Shown: positions 10,047-20,200 of the stretch, piece after piece
How positions within the stretch are numbered: position 1 is the stretch's first letter
Layout of the letters: every line of letters starts with the position of its first letter
Assembly: GCA_029961685.1 (NCBI GenBank)
Contig: JARWKL010000002.1
Location: forward strand, 37,726,908-37,790,907
From: Aristolochia californica
Lineage: Eukaryota; Streptophyta; Magnoliopsida; Piperales; Aristolochiaceae
Reading direction: 5' to 3'
DNA: 64,000 nucleotides
The notes under the pieces: generated by a model
Told to the model about the DNA's origin: nothing
Databases searched by the model: none
Seen by the model: the letters and a program-made list of their open reading frames with translations, nothing else
Position numbers and translations under genes: made by a program

Positions 10047-11214
10047 AGGATGGAAACCCAACGAGTTTGACAATGAATCTTCCTACACCATCATGTTGGG
10101 ACCTGATAAATATGGGTCCAATAACAAGGTGCATTTCATCCTCAAGCATAAGAATCCCAAGTCTGGGGAGTTTGTGGAACATCACCTTAAATTTCCTTCT
10201 TCTGTTCCATCTGATAAGCTAGCCCATGTTTACAATGCAATATGGAAACCTGACAATAAATTGTGGTTTCTTGTGGATGGGGAGGGAAAGAAAAAGATCA
10301 ATTTTCTATCTGCTACTGATTTTGAGCATTCACTTATCCCAACTACAACAATACAAGATCCAGATGAGAAGAAACCTGAGGATGGGGATGAGAGAGCTAA
10401 GATTCTAGATCCTGATGCTATAAAGCCTGGCGTTTGGGATGAAGTTGCCCCAATTGAAATTGAAGATGCGGAAGCAGCGCAACCAAATGGATGGTTGGAT
10501 GGTGAACTACAGGAGATTGACAACACTGAAGCTAAGAAGCCCGAAGATTGGGATGCTGATGAGGATGGTGCATGGGAGGCACCGAAGATTGATAATCCTA
10601 AGTGTGAATCTGCTTCTGGCTGTGGTGAGTGGAAAAGACGTATGAAGAGAAACCCAGTTTATATGGAATGCCCCATTGATTGATAACCCTAACAATAAGG
10701 GTGTCTGGAAGCCCAAGCAGATTCCTAACCCTGAGTACTTTGAGCTTGGTAAACCTGACTTTGAGCCCATTGCAGCTATTGGAATTGAGATATGGACAAT
10801 GCAGGATGGGGTACTTTTTGACAATATTTTGCTAGCTGGGGATGAGGAGACTGCAGAATCTGTCAGGGTGACTGCATGGAAGCCTAAGTTTGAATTGGAA
10901 AAGGAAATGCTGATTGTAGATATTCTTTTCTTAGCAGCATATAAGTTCAAGATTATTGTTGTCATTGAGATGGGAGGGAGTTAGCCTAACCTTACTATTG
11001 GCATTCTGGTTTCTGTGGTTGTTGTCATTGTAATAGTCATTTTTAGGGCTATCTTTGGTGGAAAGAAACGAGCTCTTGTTCGAGTACCGCTCAAGGAAAA
11101 GAAAAGCTCTGAAGCTAAAGGTGACAAACAAGGAACTAGTGGTGACAAGGAAGATAAAAATGAGAAGGAAGATATTGCTGCCCCACGACCAAGGAGGTCT
11201 AGAAGGAACACATA
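10047..11214 (+). pseudogene. captured calnexin fragment (lumenal domain to C-terminal tail)
   Basis: Starting at GWKPNEFDNES, the sequence follows plant calnexin. It shows the GPDKYGSNNKVHFI lectin block and the KPEDGDERAKI, KPGVWDE and KPEDWDADEDGAWEAP proline-rich arm repeats. These are followed by CGEWKR, PNPEYFELGKPDFEPIAAIG and IEIWTMQDGVLFDNIL. After an internal deletion come the transmembrane segment (PNLTIGILVSVVVV) and a KEDIAAPRPRRSRRN tail. A frameshift with stops near 10680 and a stop near 10982 break it. Calnexin is an ER membrane chaperone. The absence of all introns shows capture from spliced mRNA. Confidence 0.92.
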
Positions 11215-11426
11215 AAACTACAATGGGAGATCCAAAATTTTGAGGAGAGTTGGTTATGTAGTATTGATGTTAAAAAAAAAAAATTGCTGCTTTGGTTGGA
11301 TGCTCTAGTTTTGTAGCTAGAGAGCTGACACAGATACCGCGGATGACACTTGAGAATGGATGGAGACATCGGCACGGGCAAGCAGACCTACCTTCGAGCT
11401 TGAGGACAATCTCGTCTTCCAGGGGG

Positions 11427-11777
11427 TGTAACGTTATGCACGCAATAATATTATTATTTTAATTATTTGTCTTTAATTTACTTTTATTTTATTTCTGTTT
11501 TAGGCCATAGGGGTATTTTTGTAATATTTCATTTATAGGGGGTATTTTTGTAATATTTTATCTTAAACCCACCCTGTAAGGATGAACCCTATTTAAGGGG
11601 TAAGAGTAATAAGAAAGGGAAGCATTGATTTTAGGTTAATTTTAGGTTAAACAGGCTTGGAGCTCTCCTCGACGAGTTCTAGTGTTTTCAAGCTTCCATT
11701 TGGCTTGATCTTCGTCTTTCTCTTCTTCCTCCCTACGAATCCCTACGAATCCATGTGTCGGATCCAGGATCGTGACA
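11427..11777 (+). repeat. 3' LTR of the gene-capturing element
   Basis: It begins tgtaacg and ends cgtgaca, a nearly perfect inverted end pair. It is preceded by a weak polypurine run (ccaggggg at 11419-11426) and followed by the ttatt duplication at 11778-11782. It aligns to 7164-7491. Confidence 0.85.
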
Positions 11778-11782
11778 TTATT

Positions 11783-12201
11783 GTACAACAGTTGGAGGTA
11801 ATCTAGTTATCTAGAGAAGTAAAAAATAAAATGTGGTAGCAGGGTCGAGAGCAAAAGCCGAGTTTAGATCAATGACACATATAGTAAGTGAACTATATGG
11901 CTCAAATCCTTCATGACTGAGTTGGGGTTCCTAGTAAATAAACCAATGCAACTTCATTGTAATAATCAAGCAGCCATTCACATTACAACTAACTTAGTGT
12001 TTCATGAAAGAGCAAAACAAATCGAGAAAGACTATCATTTTGTTCGTGAAAAGCTGCAAGTTGGTGTTATATCTATGTAATATATTCGATCCAAGAATCA
12101 ACTAGCATATATCTTCACAAAAGTCATTGTTGCAAAACCATTCTTAGGGACATGTTCCAAGTTAGGAATTCATGATGTTTTCTCACCAGCTTGAGGGAGG
12201 A
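11783..12201 (+). pseudogene. copia remnant 2, right part (RNase H end and polypurine tract)
   Basis: This is the continuation of the RNase H frame broken at 7163. It reads through SRAKAEFRSMTH, a CNNQAAIHIT block near 11960, and the usual copia tail ending in a polypurine tract (ttgagggagg, 12191-12201). It is decayed by stops and indels. Confidence 0.85.
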
Positions 12202-12493
12202 TGCTAAAGAAGATAGTGACACTTTATGTAATTTAGAGAGTGAGTGGCATGAGATGTAATTATATTAAACTCTTAGCTCTTTACTTTACTCATGTACTAG
12301 GGTTTTATGCCCTCAAGTCTATAAATAAAAGAGTAGGAGGAAAACAAACATAACATGGCCTCAACCCTAATTTCTTTCTTGCTCTCTCTTACTCGATCTC
12401 ATTTCCTTTCTCTCTTTTTCTCTCTTCCCTTCTTCTCCCACGTTCTCTTTACAAACCATAAATTCTCTAAACATACAAACCTAGAATCTAACA
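12202..12493 (+). repeat. 3' LTR of copia remnant 2
   Basis: The segment starts tgctaaag right after the polypurine tract and ends tctaaca. A TATA-like tctataaataaaag lies at about 12319-12332, followed by a pyrimidine-rich stretch. No partner 5' LTR was found, so the right end is inferred from the terminal TAACA. Confidence 0.65.
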
Positions 12494-13700
12494 ATTTAGA
12501 CCTCCTAATACTCTCATTTTGTGCTAGAGACTTGATTTGAATGCTTGCACACATAAATAGAATAAAATTTGAATAAAAATATTGAAGACAAAATTAAAAT
12601 AAAAAATCTAATTTAAGCTTGATACAGACTTTATAGTAATGATACTCTAGAGTACATTGGATTGTTTCTTGGGAATGACCTTCGATGTAGTGACAACTAA
12701 ACTATTAAGCGAACCACCAAAAAACATCTTACACTATTTTTAGCCATTTTTTGTAACTTGAATTTGTTGAACTATTGCTTGAATTCCATATACATGGTTT
12801 TCAATTATGCTTTACTCCAACCAAACCATTAAATTGTTTTGTATCTATCCAATTGTTTGATTACTAAAAAAATAAAAAAACTATAAATTTCAAGTAAAAA
12901 AAATTCATTTCAACATAAAACCAATTGTCTATGCAAGTACATTAAACTAAACTAAACAAAAGCCCAACCTAACAAAAAAATAAGTGTCTTTGAAAAAAAA
13001 ATATTAGTGGCTATTGACCATTTAAATATAGAGGTGTTGCATTGTTGCATTCACCTTGAGTCAAGGATGAACTTGAAAGCAAAAAGAAAAGATATAACAA
13101 TAATGTTTGATGAAGAGCTCTCAAGTCAGGAACTTAGTTAATAAATTTTTTCTCACCAAATGATGAAATTATGAGAGAAAAGAAAAGAAATAGAAACTTC
13201 AACGAAAATTAAATTATAAAATTTTCAAAATATTAATATTTTTTTTCATGTTCTACGTATATCAAAACAAGGAAAAACTATATTTCTCTTCTATTTTCTC
13301 TTTCATTTTCAATGGGCATCCAAATAAAAAAAATCTCTTTTATTTTATTTTATTTTTTCTTTTTCTTTCTCTTCTCTTTGTTTTATTCTCTTCACTTTTT
13401 TTCCAAACACAGTCGAAAAAGTTTGAATGGTACGAATTTAATGCTCCCAATGTATAGGGTAATGGGGGAGCTCTTACAAAAGTCTTGACATTGGAAACTC
13501 AAAAAATTGATATTTGAGGGGAATAAGTCATACTTTGACTATACGAATTGTTTTCCTCGATTCATTCAATTCATGTTGTGACATGCACCTAACAAGAGAC
13601 AGGTGGATGCGTACACACTTGAAATCGAAGGTTAAAATGGTAACGCAAACCGATTCAACGTAAAATGGTAACGCAAACCGATTCAACGCATGCGTCAGTG
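12494..13700. other. AT-rich intergenic region, no gene
   Basis: No coding sequence is supported. The region is rich in A and T runs and separates the copia LTR from the promoter of the DENN gene. It ends in an exact 28-bp tandem duplication, annotated separately. Confidence 0.5.
13633..13688 (+). repeat. perfect 28-bp tandem duplication
   Basis: Units at 13633-13660 and 13661-13688 are identical (taaaatggtaacgcaaaccg and 8 more bases). They lie about 0.8 kb upstream of the likely transcription start of the DENN gene and could duplicate a regulatory word. The identity implies a recent origin. Confidence 0.9.
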
Positions 13701-14460
13701 GCCCCCAGGAAGCGCACCATGCACTCAATTAGGTGTTCTAAAGTGCCGGGCATCAGAATTCCCTCTTCGAGGAATGAATCATAATGCTGATGTTATTTTA
13801 TTTGCGTGACGGTTTTGGGACCACCACGTAAACGTTAGTGGATTTGCACTTGTTGTCCAAACGTCGCAGATTGTGGGCCGATGTCTTCGAGTGTCTGAAT
13901 AAAGCGGAATCGCATGATACTTGTCTAGAGGTGAGTGTTCCCTTTTCCTTCCTTGTCTGATTAATTATCAATCCATGTGATCTACCTTCCTCTTCCGACA
14001 GTAATTGGTTAACGCTACCGAACGAAACTTGAAATTGTGACTTTGGTTACACCGTTAGCCATTCGACACAAGCAAAGGGCCTTTTCCTTGTATGTTTTCA
14101 ATTACTTTAATGAAAATATTGTATACTTGGCGCAATGGATGTCCTTTTAGTCGAGACAAACGAGGTGAAGGGGTCAGACCGGGACCTAACGAGTTTAATG
14201 TGAGCAAAACCTGACCCGATGAGGTGATCAGGTCTGATCACTTAATCATATTTAACAGTCACTTGAACAAGAATGACTTCAGTACTTTTTTAAGTAATAA
14301 AATCGATTACGCCTGCGCCAAATCTTGTCTCCACTAGATGACATGGCTAACCAGGTGGGGTCGGCCGGTCCGGTATTAAGACACTAGCAACAAACGAAAT
14401 AGGGTGGTCCACCATTAAGCAATCGATGACATGGCGAGAGTAAGAACTCCCCTGTCAAAG
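13700..14460 (+). promoter_or_regulatory. probable promoter region of the DENN gene
   Basis: This is transposon-free sequence of more balanced composition, just upstream of pyrimidine-rich DNA that looks like a 5' UTR. I see no convincing TATA box at a fixed distance. The assignment rests on position and composition only. Confidence 0.35.
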
Positions 14461-14575
14461 AAATTCTCGCTCAAACAATAAAACTCACTCTTTTACCTCT
14501 CGTTTTTCTCGCTCCTCCTACCGCTCCGGGGACTCCGCTGGCCGGAACATTTACGGGGCTCTATTTCCTACCTCG
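14461..14575 (+). other. probable 5' UTR exon 1 of the DENN gene
   Basis: A CT-rich leader (ctctcgtttttctcgctcctcc) ends at cctcg followed by the donor gtaacc. It precedes a second noncoding exon with strong splice sites. The left edge is arbitrary because the transcription start cannot be read. Confidence 0.4.
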
Positions 14576-15172
14576 GTAACCGATGCTTTTCGGTTCCTCT
14601 TGTAATTTGTTTTCCTTGTGGAGCTGCCTTTTCTTTATTTACACCTGCGATTAATAACTGTAGTACTCGACGTGTCTTATCCTTCCTACTTCTCTATTAT
14701 CATTTGTCATTTGATGATGTGTGAGCGATCACCGACGTTTTCGTTTGTAAGTTTCTTCTGCGGAAGTATTAGCTTTTTGAGTGCTGCTTAATCCATCCAT
14801 TTTTGACCGATAATCTGCCATTTTTCGCAGCTTTGTTGAGTTCTGGTGCTGCTTTGACGTTTCTATTATTCTTCTTTTTCTATTTTTTTGTATTCGTTTC
14901 CTTCATGATTTTCATGGATTAAAGCGCTTGAGTTACTTATTATTGCTTTTCGGTTTTCTGCTTGAACTCTATTGACTTTTTGAAACAAATACGGGTGATC
15001 ATGTATTTTCAGTTATCTTCTCTCCATAAAAATTTTCTTATTGCTTGTTCTTTACCTTAATATATTGTCTGATTGCCAAAGGCATGTAGTTTAGAGAGCT
15101 CTACTTAATCTGCTTTGGTCAAAGTGTGTGTGCGTAATCGCAATTTCACTTGGTTACTTGTCTTTGCTGCAG

Positions 15173-15285
15173 GTGTAATCTTTGAGAGCTGTTGATAAGG
15201 TCAGGTGACTTGGGGGGTGATGAGTAGATAGGAAGCGAATCGGAGGAGACAGTTTCACAACATAAACCATCAGTTACGTTTGAAG
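15173..15285 (+). other. probable 5' UTR exon 2 of the DENN gene
   Basis: The acceptor ttgtctttgctgcag precedes 15173 and the donor gaag/gtaggt follows 15285. Stops occur in all frames, so it would be noncoding. The acceptor before the coding exon (ccag at 16871-16874 or tttag at 16902-16906) completes the chain. Confidence 0.5.
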
Positions 15286-16348
15286 GTAGGTAATGAAATG
15301 GTGTTATTGGCTCTTTAAATATGGAAATAACTTTTAGTAAAGCAAAATATTTTGGTTCATGATTGTTGGCTAGTATATCTAAACTGATTGATATGAACCA
15401 CAAAAAAATCTCCTAATACATAAGAATAAATTACCCCACCACTTTGAGTGTGTGATTCTTCCTCCTACTACTGTTCTCGTCCAACAAGGGTGTATACTGG
15501 ATGTCATTCCACCAAGATAGCTACACAATGCTTCTCTTATATCTTTAATACATTGTATTGGGCTTGGAATTATATCAGCAGTGAAGGCTTCTGTGTTGCT
15601 TTTCCATGTCGTTCTAAATACCGTGCTTCTTGAGCTTTTTTTTTTTTTGTTGGAACAATTGTTGAACACTTATATTGGATAGTTTTTGTTATGTAAGGAA
15701 TATAACTGTGAGTCAAATAAATGAGTACTGGCTTGTAGGAAATATTATTGAGTTATGGAAAACTAAGTACCTTCTGAACATGAGGTTAGGATCTAAGTTG
15801 TTTGTTTAATTGATTGTAGTGATATCTGTTATTTTCAACACTAGAGCTGATGGCGTTGCATGCTTTTTCTTTGGTCTACCCTAGTACCTTAATTACACCA
15901 AAGTCAGAGTATTATTTACTCGAGTAGTCCATTTACGTGGTTTTTCTTAGCCTTGTTACTGTGCGTCACTGTGTAACATCAATTTGGATCTTATCATTCG
16001 TACAACTGTATTCTTTATTTCATCTGGTTGATGCCTCTGGTTCAATCTTCCTATAGTTGGGATAGTGCTCTTGGCTCATAACTGAGAGAAGAGGTTTTAG
16101 ATGATGACTGAAAGTAGATAGAAAACTAAGTCAACATGATTCAAAAGCTCCATCTATAGAAATTGGATGATCGTGTTTGATTGTGAGAGAGAAAGGGCAA
16201 ATTTGGAACTTTTTCTGATTTTGTTTTGACTAGCTTTGTGATGTCTGGTTTACCTCCATCTTGTATGACTTTAATTATCCTGGAGTGTGTACATGGTGTT
16301 GGAACCTGTGGTTCCTAGCTTCGAACACCATGCTAAGCTTTTTATTGT

Positions 16349-16507
16349 ACAGCTGGTCCATGGAGAGAGGAACTTCTCATTAGGTCACCCTTTTGTACGA
16401 ATGATTGCTAATGCTTGGACTTCTTGGTCATACAGATGGTCCACAGAGAGATGAACTTCTCATCAGGTCACCCTATATAAGAATGATTGCCAATGCTTGG
16501 ACTTCAT
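16349..16507 (+). repeat. diverged tandem repeat, about 77 bp times two
   Basis: Copies at 16349-16425 and 16432-16507 share acag.tggtcca, aacttctcat.aggtcaccc, gaatgattgc.aatgcttggacttc and more. They lie in the last 5' UTR intron of the DENN gene. No function is visible. Confidence 0.8.
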
Positions 16508-16911
16508 GACCTCTCCTGAACATTTTGAGCCTGTATAGGAAATGCCAAGAAAGTGGTGCTTTGCATTAGTTGCAAGTGCCTGTCTTTTGTCTGATTTTCT
16601 TGTGACCCTCCTGAGCAGTCAATATATGAATTATCTTGAAATGTCAAGTTACACATTTAGTGATAATTTCTTTCGTTGGTTATTGGCTTCTTTGTTATAC
16701 CTGCTTTTTCAAACTACTTTGTTCTATTTGTTTCTGAGTCAGTAATATTTTATAAGATCTGCATTTCCTTCTTTTATGAATGATGGAATGAGATTTTATT
16801 GAAGGGGAGAAAAAGATCTCAATTCTTTTCTCTGTTTTGATTTCTTTTTAACTTGATTTTCTGCTATATACCAGATATTGAAGGTTTTTGAAACATTAAT
16901 ATTTTAGTTCT

Positions 16912-17226
16912 ATGAAGATGTCCAAGCCTGAAGGCTCAGGAAGTCCTGGATGGTCTTCCTCCTACTGGATGCAAACAACCGAGGATGTTGCAAGAGCTGT
17001 TGCAGCTGCAGCTGCAGCTGCCACTACTCGCTCCCCACGTCCTTCTGTGGTCTTTTCATCCAAAGATGATAATGGTGATAGTCAACTTCAGAAGCTTCAG
17101 AGACATGTTGCTAGAGTATTGAAAGGGTTCTCACCTCCTCCAGAAGTGAAGAAAAAAGGAACATACAATCCAGAAGTTCTGACCACTCAAAAACGTCAAT
17201 GGGCAAACTTCCAGTTGCAGTCTTTG
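16912..17226 (+). CDS. DENN gene coding exon 1
   Basis: This exon encodes residues 1-105. The start is the first of two close ATGs (16912 and 16918), just after an acceptor. It reads MKMSKPEGSG, SSYWMQTTEDVARAV, an Ala run, then KLQRHVARVLKGF and ends at QLQSL. The donor ttg/gtaagt closes it in phase 0. Intron 1 (4.2 kb) holds an antisense copia remnant. Confidence 0.9.
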
Positions 17227-20200
17227 GTAAGTTTTTCTGCTTAATCTATGTTAATCTCTGTGGACCATGAACCTGTGGTTCATTGGCCTTTTAGTGTCTG
17301 TGGTCCATCCTTTACTTTTTTAAAGGTATAAAGTGTTCAGTCACATCTTATACTATTTTTGAAGGGTTTCATTTCTATGTGTAGCAGCATGAACTGGTCA
17401 TTGGCATTAAATCTTTACTACGAATCTCAGCAATAAAAAAATAGTAGTGTTGTTCATATGGAGTCTCACTAATACCTTTTTGTGGGCCTCCTTCCCCTTA
17501 TTCTCACTTCTTGCCCTTCTTACTCTTCTCTTATATGTGCTTGAAGTTTTTGCCCCCATCTCTTATAGGTGTTTGTATTTTTGTTTAATAGAATCTCCTG
17601 TCATTCCAAAGGAAAGAATGGCGACCATAATCTATTCTGTTAATGCATATTTTGAATTGGTGGTGACAATTTTACTAATGAATAAAAATACATTAGTGAG
17701 GAAGAGGTCTCAATCCTCAAGGCAATGAGGAAGAGAACAGCTCAAAACATTAGGATGCAAAAAGGTATTGCTTACAATGACATGAAGGTCAGATACACCT
17801 TCCTTTGCTAGAGAATCTGAGGTACTGAATGGATCACACGCTGGCTTGTGATAGTTGATGATGAGTGAATGTCTACATTCTCATCAAATGGCCTAATCTC
17901 CAAGGGGACACCAATTGCTACGGCATGAAAGCATGGCCATAGGTGAATCTCCCATACATAACTAACTATCTGATGGGAGAATCATTGTGGAAAAATCTGA
18001 AACCAGTTAGGATGATGCAGATTCCACTTCTTTTGAAACATATGCACCTACTGGACCTGAGGAAACCAGTATGATGAAATACTCATGATCTCAATTATGT
18101 CTACCATCAAAGTTCAATTTTAGACTTCCCAAAGAGGGTGGTTTCCAAGGGACAGGGGGAGAATAATGCTCCATACAATTTTCAATTAATTATCGATGTA
18201 TTCCCTTAGCCAGGATCTGCTTCTAGTGATTATTTTTTAGAATTATTGGGCAGCATAACAAAGTTGTGCATCCAGATTTTCTGTTGAGATCTAGGGAAGG
18301 TGAAAACCCCTGGAAGTAGTGAAGTACTTAGAGATGCGAAAAGGAAAATCACCAAATCAATCAAGTTAACCTAAATTGAAATGCATATGGTAACAAGTCG
18401 GGTTCTCGAGTAGAGGATGAGAAGGAGGAAAGGAAGAAGAAGAGGAGAATCAAGGAGAGGAAGAAAGAAGAAAAGACAGAAAGAGAGAGACGACTAGAGA
18501 GAGATGGAGCTCGAGAGAGTTTGAGAGAAGAGAGAAAGGCTAGGGACGAATTTGAGAGAAGAGGGGAGACTTATCTTTATCAAAATAAAATAAAATTATC
18601 TTCTCCTTACCTTGAGCCTCTATTTATAGTTTATAAAGGAAAGTTACAATGACTACAATGCCCTTAGGGCTATAAGTTTTCAAAAGGAAAAGACATAAGT
18701 AGACATACATCATTTTACTTAATTACACCATCTTTATGAGAATAGCACTTAATTACCCTTTGTGCCACCTCCTTGACTTGGGTAAGGTTATTAACTTAAT
18801 GCCACTTAAGGTGTCTTCCAACAATCATGTAGGTTATGTCTAACTTTCATTGGTGTATCTACTAGTCTAGCTCCCAATAAGCCATAGTCATGTAACATAT
18901 TTGTTATGTAACATATGTGTTATATACTTCCTTTGAGATAACACCAATCCTTCTTTTCTTCTTGCCACTTCGATCACCAAGAAATATTTCAAGGCCCCAA
19001 CTCTTTAGTTTGAAAGAGAGTATCAAGTAGACTTTTAACTTCTTCAATTCTAAAGATATCACTACCAGATAATACAATGTCGTCCACATATACAAGTAGG
19101 ACTATAAGCCCAGAGGACATCTTCATTGCAAATAACAAATGATTGCAGTGGCTTCTAGAGAAGCCCATAGAGATCACTACTTGGTTAAAATTTTCAAGCT
19201 AGGCACAAAGGCTTTGTTTCAGGCCATAGAATTTTTTTTTGAGCCTAGATACCTTGTACATCTCCCCTTGAGCAACATACCCTGGAGGTTGCTCCATGTA
19301 TACTGCCTCTTCAAGGTCACCATACAATAAAACATTCTTGATGTCTAATTGGCATTAGGACCACTCCTGATTAACAACAATAGATACTAGAATACGTACT
19401 AAGGACAACGGAGCAACTGGGGAAAGTTTTAAAAACATCAACTCCATAAGTTTGCATGTATCCTCTTGCCACCAGACGAGGTTTATATCTCTCAACCGAG
19501 CCATCAGCTTGGTTGACTGTATACACCCATCTACATCTAACAACTATAGCAACTGAAGGTAAATCACATAACTGCTACCATTCGACATCCCTAGCTTGCT
19601 TCCACTGTGGGGAGGACATAGCATCCTGCACTGAAGAATGACCAGTGCACGCAGAAATAGACAATGCAAACTTTCTGTAGTTGTTGGACAAATGGTCATA
19701 TGAAACAAAGTGACACAATGGATGACGAGTACCTTTTTGGACACCCTTAAAGCAATAGGTAGGTGTAGTTCACTTACCTCAGGATCCTGAGACAAAGTGG
19801 AGTCATGGCCTGGCATGAGAGAAGAAGCCGTAGGTTGAGAGGAAGACACTTGTCGACGTTGACACACATGCTCTGGTTTCTCAATAGTGGTACTTAGTGT
19901 AGGTCTAATACAATCATTGATTGGGAGTAGAATAACTGACTCGGGGTTTCTAGGAGATGGTACATCAATATAAATAGTAAACTCGAAGAAGGGAGTATCC
20001 TAAAAAAATGTATATCTGCAGATACAAATGCCCCTTTTGTGTGATAGAATACCCAAGGAAAACACACTTAATTGCTCGAGGAGACAACTTATCTTTGGAT
20101 GATCCTAGAACATGAGTGAAACATACACATCCAAAGACACAAGGGAAAATAGAAAACAATGGAACAAAATGCAACAAAATCTGAATAGGAATTTTACCTT

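Larger units (their letters stand above)
7164..11777 (+). mobile_element. non-autonomous LTR retroelement with captured host-gene fragments
   Basis: This 4614-bp element is inserted in copia remnant 2. It has LTRs of about 328 and 351 bp, a 5-bp duplication (ttatt), and a primer site directly after the 5' LTR. It has no recognisable protease, integrase or RT. Its interior instead carries intron-free fragments of poly(A)-binding protein, vacuolar sorting receptor, aspartate carbamoyltransferase and calnexin, all in the same orientation as the element. The organisation is like maize Bs1, a known gene-transducing LTR element, but with different donors. The LTRs differ at many positions and the 5' LTR has lost about 5 nt at its start, so the insertion is not recent. 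The captured frames are broken. Mobilisation would have needed proteins from another element. Confidence 0.85.

Noticed and set aside
9985..10683. Long open frame as an intact calnexin gene
   Set aside because: It lacks the signal peptide and N-terminus, starts inside an ATCase fragment, has no introns, and is followed by frameshifts and an internal deletion. It is a captured, broken copy.
16542..16745. 67-codon hydrophobic frame as a small membrane protein
   Set aside because: It lies in a noncoding 5' UTR intron, has T-rich composition that gives Leu/Phe runs by chance, and has no supporting context.
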